Of a stretch of DNA of 47,196 bases, positions 9,202-16,537 are shown one piece after another. Each line of letters opens with the position of its first letter. Within the stretch, counting starts at the first letter, position 1. A program made the position numbers and the translations under genes. Source of the DNA: Flavobacteriales bacterium. Lineage in GTDB: Bacteria > Bacteroidota > Bacteroidia > Flavobacteriales_E > Vicingaceae. The DNA lies in NCBI GenBank assembly GCA_002401955.1, contig NVUQ01000024.1, positions 1 through 47,196 of the forward strand, written 5' to 3'. The notes beneath the pieces were generated by a model. It had not been told where the DNA came from. It ran no database searches and saw nothing but the letters and a program-made list of their open reading frames with translations.

Positions 9202-9948
9202 ATGATTAAAGCGGTAATTGTAGACGATACTAAAGCAAATAGGGATACACTTGAAGTGTTAATTAAGAAGTACTGTCCTGAATTAAAAATAGTAGGTACA
9301 GCTTCTAACATTCAAGATGCTGAAGTAATGATTGAAACCCAACAGCCAAAATTGGTTTTTTTAGACATTGAAATGCCAGGAGGAACAGGATTTGATTTAT
9401 TGGAGCGATTGGATATTATTAATTTCGAGGTCATCTTTGTTACTGCTTATGATAAATATGCCATAAGAGCATTTCAATTTAGTGCTATCGACTATTTGCT
9501 AAAGCCCATTAACATTAAAGACCTCATTCATGCAGTTCATAAAATAACCTCAAAAGAAAGGCTCTATTCGGGAGAAGAGTTAAAAGAAGTGGTTAGAAAT
9601 ATGAAAGGAGGGACCTCCGAAAATAAAAAATTAGCTATTGCCTCCGTACAAGGTTTAGACTTTGTACCGATAAAGAACCTTATTCGATGCGAAGCTGATG
9701 GAAAATATACTCTATGTGTATTAGAGGATGGAAAAAGGATTCTTTCTTCCAAAAATTTAAAAGAATTTGAAACCATTTTATCTGAAGAGAATTTTTATCG
9801 GGTTCATCATTCTCACTTAATTAATATGACACATATTAAACGTTACGCTAAACAAGATGGGGGGCATCTTGTTATGATTAATGATGATAAAATTGGAATT
9901 TCACAAAGGAAAAAAGAAGATTTTTTAAAGCGATTGAATAAGGTATAA
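9202..9948 (+). CDS. LytTR-family response regulator
   Basis: 248 aa, cytoplasmic DNA-binding regulator. N-terminal receiver (about 2-120): acidic pair in VDDT, phosphoacceptor Asp55 in LVFLDIEMPGG, switch region VTAYDKYA and conserved Lys in YLLKPIN. C-terminal LytTR domain (about 145-245): IRCEADGKYTLCVL, then the FYRVHHSHLINMTHI signature and IGISQRKK near the end. It starts 3 bases after the kinase stop codon, so the pair is co-transcribed and probably translationally coupled. Likely cognate partner of the propeller kinase. Targets cannot be read from the sequence; the divergent T9SS gene and the inverted repeat at 6059-6091 are the nearest candidates. Confidence 0.93.
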   Translation: MIKAVIVDDTKANRDTLEVLIKKYCPELKIVGTASNIQDAEVMIETQQPKLVFLDIEMPGGTGFDLLERLDIINFEVIFVTAYDKYAIRAFQFSAIDYLLKPINIKDLIHAVHKITSKERLYSGEELKEVVRNMKGGTSENKKLAIASVQGLDFVPIKNLIRCEADGKYTLCVLEDGKRILSSKNLKEFETILSEENFYRVHHSHLINMTHIKRYAKQDGGHLVMINDDKIGISQRKKEDFLKRLNKV

Positions 9949-10016
9949 TTATCTATGCTCGTTTTATTACAATTATTGCAATATTTAGTTTGTATTTTCG
10001 CTAGCCAATAAAGTAT

Positions 10017-10177
10017 ATAAGTGCGGCTGGATGATTTTCGGGCCCCAGCCCTCAACTTTCCAGTCTTACTAAATTTTCACTTCGACTAGAACATCAATTT
10101 TTTGAATGCCGCCTTTTAATCACAATTGTGGTTTTGAAGATCACGCTTGGTTATCTCTCAACCAAAACTGTCATTCT
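10017..10177 (+). repeat. Dispersed repeat R2, copy 1 (161 bases)
   Basis: Aligns without gaps to 46710-46870 with about 7 differences in 161 (near 96% identity by hand count). It begins ATAAGTGCGGCTGGATG and ends ACCAAAACTGTCATTCT. It contains a G/C-rich segment, TTCGGGCCCCAGCCC. No ORF is conserved between copies, so it is a non-coding repeat of unknown nature. Confidence 0.85.
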
Positions 10178-10436
10178 CAGTATTACGTCATTGCGAGGCA
10201 CGAAGCAATCTCATTATAAAACAGAAAGATTGTTTTAGCTTTAACTATTTATTCTGTTCCACCAAGTAATCTCTTGCATCTGGACCCCGGATCAAGTCTG
10301 GGGAGGAATTGGCTCGTATTGTTGTTGCTTTACAAAAGCAAAATCGGGAAGCAATCTAATTCAAAATAACCTTTTTCATTTTTTTCATTGGTAAAAACAA
10401 TTATTCTCTGAACCTATAATGGTATTTGGAAAGAAG

Positions 10437-10500
10437 GCGGCATTCAGGGATTTGGTGTGCGGATTGAAACGAAACCTTAGTAAGATTGGGAAGTGCTGAG
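10437..10500 (-). repeat. Degenerate inverted relative of repeat R2
   Basis: GGCGGCATTCA, then 31 bases, then TAGTAAGATTGG matches the reverse complement of R2, which has GGCGGCATTCA, 32 bases, TAGTAAGACTGG. The ends are conserved but the middle is not. With copy 1 (10017-10177) it forms a widely spaced inverted pair. Confidence 0.5.
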
Positions 10501-10520
10501 CTTGCCTCAGTAATCACCCC

Positions 10521-10612
10521 CTAACAGCTTGCCATATGTTCGCAGATTGTTATTTTAGAAAAGCAACAACAACAAAGTTGTTGTTAGGTTTTCTTAATGG
10601 CACATCGGTTGT
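10521..10612 (+). repeat. Hairpin element A, upstream of the two-gene island
   Basis: Outer arms CTAACAGCTTGCCATATG and TTAATGGCACATCGGTTG are partly complementary (TTGCCAT with ATGGCA). An inner pair AGAAAA/TTTTCT encloses a perfect stem AACAACAAC-AAA-GTTGTTGTT (10565-10585). The outer arms recur in element B (11944-12021), where the inner stem has different but still self-complementary bases. This pattern suggests selection for folding. Confidence 0.6.
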
Positions 10613-10639
10613 AATAAAAGAAGTAGTTTAGCAATAAGT

Positions 10640-10658
10640 CATAATGTAAAGCTTGGCA
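10640..10658 (+). repeat. 19-base box, copy 1
   Basis: CATAATGTAAAGCTTGGCA is identical to 12238-12256. It lies between hairpin element A and the start of the gene at 10679. Confidence 0.7.
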
Positions 10659-10678
10659 ACCGTAATAAATGATAAAAT

Positions 10679-11248
10679 ATGAAGAACATTTATATAGTAT
10701 TATTCAGTTTAGTATTAGGAATATCAACTTGTTTTGGGCAAGGATTTAAAGCTCCAGCAGATGGAAAAGCAGTAGTATATTTTGCAAGAGTATCCTCTAT
10801 GGGGTTTATGGCAGGTTTTAGTTTATTCCATCAAGAGAAATACATTGGGAAAGTATCCGCTGGTGCTTATGTAAGATATGAATGTGAACCAGGGGAACAA
10901 CTCTTTTGGGCATCAGCAGAAAATAGAGCGTTTGTAACAGCAGACTTAAAAGCAGGAGAATCTTATATCGTAATAGTTGATGTTAATATGGGAGCAATGT
11001 CAGCGAGAGTAGGATTATCACCAGTTACGAGCGAAAGTAAAGTTTTTGAAAGAGCAAGAAAGACTATTTTAAGGATGAAACCTCTAGTTGGTAATCAAAA
11101 ATCAATAGCAAAAAGAGGAAAGAAATTAGAAGCTAAAGGATGGATTAAAGATAAGCTAACTCATTATGAAGCTAACTTAAAAGGAACTGAGAGAGTTAAA
11201 CATCTTTCTGATGAAATGATTGTTCCAAAAGATAAGTTAAAGAAGTAA
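10679..11248 (+). CDS. DUF2846-like exported protein
   Basis: 189 aa with a signal peptide (residues 1-20, MKNIYIVLFSLVLGIS... to CFGQ). Residues about 25-105 resemble the DUF2846 family: KAVVYFARVSSMGFMAGF, YIGKVSAGAYVRYECEPGE, FVTADLKAGESYIVIVD. These proteins are small beta-rich envelope proteins of unknown role. The C-terminal third (about 120-189) is Lys/Arg-rich and probably helical. It is followed after 25 bases by a DUF4190-like gene on the same strand; the two form an island bracketed by hairpin elements at 10521 and 11944, so joint acquisition is possible. No promoter is obvious. Confidence 0.7.
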   Translation: MKNIYIVLFSLVLGISTCFGQGFKAPADGKAVVYFARVSSMGFMAGFSLFHQEKYIGKVSAGAYVRYECEPGEQLFWASAENRAFVTADLKAGESYIVIVDVNMGAMSARVGLSPVTSESKVFERARKTILRMKPLVGNQKSIAKRGKKLEAKGWIKDKLTHYEANLKGTERVKHLSDEMIVPKDKLKK

Positions 11249-11273
11249 TATCAAACAAAAATTATAAAAAGTA

Positions 11274-11921
11274 ATGCAAGGATTAAAAAGAGTATTAGGG
11301 TTGTTAATGATATTATCAATATTAGCATCCTGTAGTAAATCAGATAAAGTAATTTCTGGTAATCTATTACAAAAGAGAAAGTATAATAAAGGTTTTTTTG
11401 TAGATAGAAAATCAAAAAAAGATTTTAAAGTAAACAGTTATAAAACTGAAAGGACTACTGATAAGTTGTTAAGCACTTATACAGCTAAGACGATTGAGAT
11501 AGACCAATACAAAAGTGAGGTAGAAGTTCCAGAATACGTAGCAGAAGAATTAACAGCTTCAATAGGTGATGATGCTGTAATATCACAGCTTAAAGACGTT
11601 AAGAGTATTAATCCTCTATTAGATAACTATGTAGAGCAAGTTAATGTTGAGAGTAAGTTGGAAGAAGAAGAGGTCGCAGAGACTAAGATTGAGAAATTAG
11701 GGATGTGGGGTTTTTTTGTGTCTTTAGTGCCAGTTGCTGGTGCTGGTTCTATAATGGGACTTCTTTTACCCGGATTAGCAGCAATAATTATGTGTACGAT
11801 TAGTTTGCTAAGGATAAGCAAAAACCCTAGTCAGTATCGAAAAAAGGGGCTTACTTATTGGGGATTGGCATTAGGGATTTTATCATTATTTGTTGGTATT
11901 GCTCTTCTTGCAATGATGTAG
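11274..11921 (+). CDS. Lipoprotein with C-terminal DUF4190-like membrane domain
   Basis: 215 aa. The N-terminus is a lipoprotein signal with lipobox LASC (Cys20). Residues about 25-135 are polar and unrecognised. The C-terminal part (about 142-215) has two hydrophobic segments separated by LLRISKNPSQYRKKGLTYWGLALGI, typical of DUF4190-like domains: a short membrane hairpin with a G-L-A-x-A-G-I-type second helix. A lipid anchor plus two transmembrane helices is unusual; alternatively the N-terminus is simply a first membrane anchor. Partner of the DUF2846-like gene 25 bases upstream. A terminator-like hairpin lies at 12031-12061. Confidence 0.65.
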   Translation: MQGLKRVLGLLMILSILASCSKSDKVISGNLLQKRKYNKGFFVDRKSKKDFKVNSYKTERTTDKLLSTYTAKTIEIDQYKSEVEVPEYVAEELTASIGDDAVISQLKDVKSINPLLDNYVEQVNVESKLEEEEVAETKIEKLGMWGFFVSLVPVAGAGSIMGLLLPGLAAIIMCTISLLRISKNPSQYRKKGLTYWGLALGILSLFVGIALLAMM

Positions 11922-11943
11922 TATGAAAAAAACAACATCCCCA

Positions 11944-12021
11944 CTAACAGCTTGCCATATGTGGCGGCTTGTCATTTTAGATTTTAGCATTTGCGTAAAA
12001 ATCTTAATGGCATAGCGGTAA
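11944..12021 (+). repeat. Hairpin element B, downstream of the two-gene island
   Basis: The left arm CTAACAGCTTGCCATATG is identical to element A over 18 bases; the right arm TCTTAATGGCATAGCGGT closely matches A's. The inner stem is AGATTTT/AAAATCT, whereas A has AGAAAA/TTTTCT: different sequence, same pairing. Confidence 0.6.
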
Positions 12022-12030
12022 AAGATAGTG

Positions 12031-12061
12031 AAAGCTCAATTGAAAGATTGGGCTTTTTTTA
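12031..12061 (+). terminator. Intrinsic terminator after the two-gene island
   Basis: Stem AAAGCTCAAT / ATTGGGCTTT (one G-T pair), loop TGAAAG, followed by a run of T. About 110 bases after the stop codon at 11921. Confidence 0.7.
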
Positions 12062-12237
12062 TGAGCTATAATGTAGGGCTAAATAACTGTTTTTAAATGT
12101 TGTTTAACGCACAGCGGTTATAGATTTTGAATGCTAAATTTTAAGTTTTAAATGTTTTGTTGAGCGAAGCCGAAATATAAATGGGTAGTGTCCCCCCAGC
12201 TACCGCAAGCGTCCCGCTTGTGGTTTTGTTAATAAAC

Positions 12238-12256
12238 CATAATGTAAAGCTTGGCA
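12238..12256 (+). repeat. 19-base box, copy 2
   Basis: CATAATGTAAAGCTTGGCA, identical to 10640-10658; flanking bases are similar (AATAA a few bases upstream in both). Confidence 0.7.
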
Positions 12257-12375
12257 CCCTTGGTTATTGAGCACGTTTTGCGAGAGCAAAAGCCCCGAAA
12301 TATTAAATGTTGCTTAGCGGAATATTATGGGTTGTTTAAAGAGTTGGCCTAACAGATTTGTTTGAGTAATTATTT

Positions 12376-12404
12376 AAAAAAAAAGAGGCATCACAAATAC
12401 CTCT
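12376..12404 (-). terminator. Intrinsic terminator overlapping the end of the DinB-family gene
   Basis: On the minus strand, AGAGGTAT-TTGTG-ATGCCTCT (8-base stem with one G-T pair) followed by nine T. The left half of the stem encodes the last codons and the loop includes the stop codon. Confidence 0.75.
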
Positions 12405-12906
12405 CATCTAAAATATTAACATGATGTTTTTCGTGACCAGAAATAACAAAACCTATAGCCAAAACGGTTAAATTGTTTCCGTTGGCAGTTCCTTTTCTTT
12501 CTAACATTTCTGGAGTAAAACTATTAAACAAAGCAATTGTTCCTTGTCTAACAATGTTAAACTCATTAGAAATATCGTTTAATTTACGTTCGTTAGCCCC
12601 GGAGTTGGGTACGTACTCATCATGATTGTAACCAGGCAAATCTGTTTGGTCGTTTCGTGCAAAACGTAAAGCACGGTTACAGAAAATACGTTCCGTATCA
12701 ATTAAATGAACAAGCAATTCTTTAATGGTCCATTTACCATCGGCATAGACATAATTGCCTTTTTCTTCAGTAATTAAATCTAAAAGGTCGTTTGTTGTTT
12801 TATGAGTTTGTTCTAAAGCGGTGTTTACATCAGGAGAATTACTAACTAAACTAATGTAATAGTTAAAGTATTCAGCAAAGTTATGGTTGGCAAGTGTTTT
12901 ATTCAT
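12391..12906 (-). CDS. DinB-family protein (DinB_2, putative metal-dependent thiol transferase-like)
   Basis: 171 aa, cytoplasmic, the usual length for a DinB/YfiT-like four-helix bundle. The probable metal-binding histidines are His67 (KELLVHLIDTER), His158 and His162 (SGHEKHHVNIL), in the expected spacing. The WTIKELLVHL and F..R.LRFARND motifs fit the DinB_2 branch, some members of which transfer low-molecular-weight thiols or act in stress responses; the substrate here is unknown. Single gene, divergent from the hexose-phosphate mutase (76 bases between starts). It ends in a strong intrinsic terminator that overlaps its stop codon. Confidence 0.85.
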   Translation of the reverse strand: MNKTLANHNFAEYFNYYISLVSNSPDVNTALEQTHKTTNDLLDLITEEKGNYVYADGKWTIKELLVHLIDTERIFCNRALRFARNDQTDLPGYNHDEYVPNSGANERKLNDISNEFNIVRQGTIALFNSFTPEMLERKGTANGNNLTVLAIGFVISGHEKHHVNILDERYL

Positions 12907-12982
12907 TTTAAATGATGTTTGTTATACATCAAATTTATAAAATAATAATGTTAAATTTACGTCCTTTCAAAAATAGATAAAC

Positions 12983-14392
12983 ATGGTAAAAATAAAATTT
13001 GGAACAGACGGTTGGAGAGCTATTATAGCTAAAGAATTTACAGTTGATAATGTAGCAAGAGTAACATTAGGAGCAGCTGATTGGTTAAAAGAAAATTTTG
13101 ACAACCCTTCAGTTGTTGTTGGTCATGATTGCAGATTTGCAGGAGAATTATTTGCTGAAACTACAGCAAAAATATTTGCTAATGCTGGAATTAAAGTATT
13201 ATTAGCAAAAGGACCAGTTTCAACACCAATGATTTCTTTAGGAACATTAAAAGAAAAAGCTTCATTAGGTATAGTGTTAACAGCATCTCATAACCCTCCG
13301 AGTTATAATGGATATAAATTAAAAGGGCATTTTGGTGGACCATTATTGCCAAAAGAGATACAAGAAGTAGAAGATTTAATTCCAGAAACAAACTCGGTTG
13401 ATTTAGAGTCTTTAGATATTGAAGAATTAAAAGCTCAAGGTTTAATAGTGGATATTGATTTAGAAACAATGTACGTAGATCATGTTGAAGCAAATTTTGA
13501 TATGGATGCCATTCGTAACTCAGACATGAATTTTGCATACGATGCAATGTTTGGTTCTGGTCAGGATGTGATGAGAAGATTATTGCCAGACATTGATTTT
13601 TTACATTGCGAGCACAATCCAGGATTTAACGGAACCGCTCCAGAACCTATCCATAGAAATTTAGGAGAATTTTCTGAAATGATTAAAATGGCCGAAGGTC
13701 AAATAGATTGTGGATTAGCTACCGATGGAGATGCAGATAGAATAGGGCTGTATGATAGTGCAGGAAACTTTGTAGACTCTCATCACATTATTTTATTACT
13801 GATTAAATATTTGGTAGAAGAGAAAAAAATGACTGGTAAAGTGGTTAATGCATTTTCTGTAACGCCAAAAGTAAAAAAGATGTGTGATCACTATGGTTTA
13901 GATTATCAAGTAACGCAAATTGGGTTTAAACACATTGCTGGTATTATGTTAACTGATGATGTATTACTAGGAGGCGAAGAATCTGGTGGAATTGCAACAA
14001 AAGGGCATATACCAGAACGCGATGGAATTTGGATGGGGTTAATTATCTGGGAATATATGGTTAAATCAGGTAAAACCTTAGAAGATTTAATTGAAGGTGT
14101 TTATGAAATTGTAGGTTCATTTAAGTTTGAACGTATTGACATGCACCTAAAAGAAGAAGAAAAATTGGCTATTGTTGCTAATTGTGAAAATAACAATTAT
14201 AAGTCTTTTGGAGATTTAGAAGTGAGAAATATCGAAACAGTAGATGGTTTTAAATATTTCTTTGATAATGATGAATGGGTGATGATTAGAGCTTCAGGAA
14301 CAGAACCAGTACTTAGAACTTATGCAGAATCAGCAACAACTGATGGTGCATTTAAAGTGTTGGAACGAGTGCATGCAGCGTTTAAAAAGTGA
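12983..14392 (+). CDS. Phosphoglucomutase/phosphomannomutase family protein
   Basis: 469 aa alpha-D-phosphohexomutase that interconverts hexose 1- and 6-phosphates. Four family signatures are present: the phosphoserine loop TASHNPP (Ser102), the Mg2+ site DGDADR (Asp248, 250, 252), the sugar-binding GGEESGG (about 330-336) and the phosphate site RASGTEP (about 436-442). The start MVKIKFGTDGWRAIIA fits the PGM/PMM branch; the exact substrate (glucose, mannose or glucosamine) cannot be set from the sequence. It is first of a plus-strand run (gaps of 3 to 13 bases) that ends with deoxysugar genes, so it could feed that pathway through hexose 1-phosphate for NDP-sugar synthesis. No RmlA/RmlB-type genes lie in the window. 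Confidence 0.92.
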   Translation: MVKIKFGTDGWRAIIAKEFTVDNVARVTLGAADWLKENFDNPSVVVGHDCRFAGELFAETTAKIFANAGIKVLLAKGPVSTPMISLGTLKEKASLGIVLTASHNPPSYNGYKLKGHFGGPLLPKEIQEVEDLIPETNSVDLESLDIEELKAQGLIVDIDLETMYVDHVEANFDMDAIRNSDMNFAYDAMFGSGQDVMRRLLPDIDFLHCEHNPGFNGTAPEPIHRNLGEFSEMIKMAEGQIDCGLATDGDADRIGLYDSAGNFVDSHHIILLLIKYLVEEKKMTGKVVNAFSVTPKVKKMCDHYGLDYQVTQIGFKHIAGIMLTDDVLLGGEESGGIATKGHIPERDGIWMGLIIWEYMVKSGKTLEDLIEGVYEIVGSFKFERIDMHLKEEEKLAIVANCENNNYKSFGDLEVRNIETVDGFKYFFDNDEWVMIRASGTEPVLRTYAESATTDGAFKVLERVHAAFKK

Positions 14393-14395
14393 TAG

Positions 14396-16531
14396 TTGAA
14401 TAAATATTATTTCATATTATTAATAAGTTTAGGCTTTTTATGGAACAGTAATAAGGCTGCAACAAATGTTGACAGCCTTATTTCATATGCAGAAATAGCA
14501 GATGAAGATTCTTCAAAGGTTCAAACATATGTTAAGATTACAGGTTATTATAAATCTAAAGATCCGAAAAAAGCAATAGATTATGGGTTGCTAACTTTGG
14601 AATTGATAAAGTCTACTCCTTATTTAATTGAGAGTAAGCTTATCGTTACAAATCTTATTGGTTTGTCTTATAAAAATTTATATCAATTTGATTTAGCTAA
14701 AGAATATCTTCGGAAAGGGCTAGATGAAAGTGTTGATTTGAATTTACAATCTTTTATAGGACAGTTTTCAAGTAATTTAGGAGGAGTTTATTATGATGAG
14801 GGAGATTATGATGGAGCTATTAAATTATATTTTCAATCGTTAAAAGCAGATGAGATTTTAAAAGATACTTCTGGAATTATTGTCTCTTATCTTACTATAG
14901 GTGCAGTTTATGGTGCAACTGATAAACTTGATAAATCAATTCAATATTTTAAAGAAGCTTTACAATTGTGTGAAGCTAGCAAGAATGAACCTTACACTCA
15001 ATATTGTCAGAACAATTTAGGGCAAATATATGTAGCACAAGAGAGATATTTTGAGGCTTTAAGTTGTTTTAATAAATCACTCGCTGTTGCCGAAAAGTAT
15101 GAAAATCCATCTGAAATAGCTTGGTCTTTAAATAATATAGGAGTTTGTCACTATGAATTACGTGATTTACCTAGGTCTTTAAAAGCAACTAAAAAAGCTT
15201 TGGATATTAGAAGAGAACTTGGTGATAAAAGACCTTATGCAATATCGTTAAGTAATTACGCAGATATATTTTTTGATTTAGGAGATTTTCAGAAGGCAAA
15301 TAAGTATTATAATGAGGCTCTACAAATTGCTAAGGATATTAATGCTCTTGATCTTGAAATGGAAATTTATATTTTGTTGTCAGAAAAAAATGAAATACGT
15401 AATGATTATAAAGCGGCTTTAAAATATCATAAATTGTCTTCTATAATTAAAGATTCCCTAATTAGTAAATCTAGTGAGGATAAAATAGCAGAGTTAGCAA
15501 CTCAATATGATACAGAAAAACAACAACAAGAAATAGATCTACTGAATACGGAAAAGGAGTTAAGAAATGTAGAGATTGATAAGAATAATTTGCAGCAGAA
15601 CATTCTTACTATTGGTTTAATAATAGCGATGCTTTTGATTGCTTATGTAGTCTATAATTTACGACAAAAGAAAAAAACGAATTACCTTTTAAATAATCAA
15701 AATAAAATTATAGAAGAGAAAAATAAAGACATTACAGATAGCATAAATTATGCTGAAAGAATTCAGAAAGCAACACTACCAGAAGAAGGCTTGCTTCAAA
15801 AACATTTTGAATCATTTATCTATTTTAAGCCAAAAGATATTGTCTCAGGAGATTTCTATTGGATAAAAGAAATTGATCAGAAGATTTACTTTTCGGTTGT
15901 AGATTGCACAGGGCATGGAGTACCAGGGGCTTTTATGAGTATGATAGGCTATAATTCTTTAAATAGAATTGTTGAAGATTTTAAAATTTCTGATACAGGT
16001 AAAATTTTGGATAAATTGAACGAGTTAGTGGTTCAAGCAATTGGAGGGAAGTCTAAATTAGATGAAATGGATATACGTGATGGAATGGATTTATCTATCT
16101 GTTGTATTGATAAAACGAACAATGTGCTAACCTATTCTGGAGCAAACAATTCTTTATATTTATTAAGAGACTCTAATATAGAATTAAAAGCTATTAAAGC
16201 TATATTTGAAGGGCAGGGAAATTATTTTTACGAGTTTAAAGCAGATAAAATGGCTATTGGAGGAGATTTAAATAAGCGAACTTATGCTACTCATACACTT
16301 AAATTAGAAAAAGAAGATTCAATATATCTATTTACAGATGGATATGCTGATCAGTTTGGAGGTGAAAAAGGTAAAAAGTTTATGTATAAAAAATTTAAAA
16401 ACTTATTACTATCCATACAAGACAAATCAATGAATCACCAATTATCATTTCTTGATAAAACATTGATTGATTGGAAAGGTGATATTGATCAATTAGACGA
16501 TATTTGTGTTCTTGGAGTAAAAATTAGTTGA
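14396..16531 (+). CDS. TPR-containing SpoIIE-family serine phosphatase
   Basis: 711 aa. Signal-like N-terminus (1-21), then tetratricopeptide repeats (about 60-345, e.g. AISLSNYADIFFDLGDFQKANKYYNEAL), a helical linker, one membrane segment (about 400-422) and a cytoplasmic PP2C/SpoIIE domain (about 455-711). Metal-binding motifs are visible: IVSGDFYW, VVDCTGHGVPGAFMS, DGMDLSICCID, FTDGYADQFGG and LDDICVLGV. Such proteins dephosphorylate anti-sigma antagonists or other Ser-phosphoproteins; no partner kinase lies nearby. The start codon is TTG, 3 bases after the mutase stop; the next in-frame ATG is far downstream and would lose the signal segment, so TTG is preferred. Tight spacing suggests translational coupling to the mutase. 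Confidence 0.88.
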   Translation: MNKYYFILLISLGFLWNSNKAATNVDSLISYAEIADEDSSKVQTYVKITGYYKSKDPKKAIDYGLLTLELIKSTPYLIESKLIVTNLIGLSYKNLYQFDLAKEYLRKGLDESVDLNLQSFIGQFSSNLGGVYYDEGDYDGAIKLYFQSLKADEILKDTSGIIVSYLTIGAVYGATDKLDKSIQYFKEALQLCEASKNEPYTQYCQNNLGQIYVAQERYFEALSCFNKSLAVAEKYENPSEIAWSLNNIGVCHYELRDLPRSLKATKKALDIRRELGDKRPYAISLSNYADIFFDLGDFQKANKYYNEALQIAKDINALDLEMEIYILLSEKNEIRNDYKAALKYHKLSSIIKDSLISKSSEDKIAELATQYDTEKQQQEIDLLNTEKELRNVEIDKNNLQQNILTIGLIIAMLLIAYVVYNLRQKKKTNYLLNNQNKIIEEKNKDITDSINYAERIQKATLPEEGLLQKHFESFIYFKPKDIVSGDFYWIKEIDQKIYFSVVDCTGHGVPGAFMSMIGYNSLNRIVEDFKISDTGKILDKLNELVVQAIGGKSKLDEMDIRDGMDLSICCIDKTNNVLTYSGANNSLYLLRDSNIELKAIKAIFEGQGNYFYEFKADKMAIGGDLNKRTYATHTLKLEKEDSIYLFTDGYADQFGGEKGKKFMYKKFKNLLLSIQDKSMNHQLSFLDKTLIDWKGDIDQLDDICVLGVKIS

Positions 16532-16537
16532 AAATCA

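Larger units (their letters stand above)
9949..10678. other. 730-base non-coding region made of dispersed repeats
   Basis: No supportable gene. It holds a 161-base repeat (10017-10177), a degenerate inverted relative of part of it (about 10437-10500), a hairpin element (10521-10612) and a 19-base box (10640-10658) that recurs at 12238. Short pieces such as CGTCATTGCGAGGCACGAAG are of the kind often seen in repeat-rich Bacteroidota intergenic DNA. No clear terminator for the response-regulator gene was found. Confidence 0.6.
11922..12390. other. 469-base non-coding region with hairpin B, a terminator and the second 19-base box
   Basis: No supportable gene. It contains hairpin element B (11944-12021), an intrinsic terminator (12031-12061), a possible partial arm resembling element B (TTTAACGCACAGCGGTTA, about 12100-12120), the repeat box at 12238-12256 and a small stem TTTTGC-GAGA-GCAAAA near 12276-12293. 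The 3' end overlaps the terminator of the DinB gene. Confidence 0.6.

Noticed and set aside
9843-10055. Minus-strand ORF across the end of the LytTR gene
   Set aside because: Mostly antisense to the conserved LytTR domain and runs into a repeat.
10521-12021. Integron attC sites
   Set aside because: The hairpins resemble attC in outline, but the RYYYAAC/GTTRRRY cores do not fit and no integrase is in the window; kept only as a hypothesis of a cassette-like element.
13191-13547. 118-codon minus-strand ORF inside the mutase gene
   Set aside because: Antisense to conserved mutase motifs; Leu-rich composition reflects the opposite strand.
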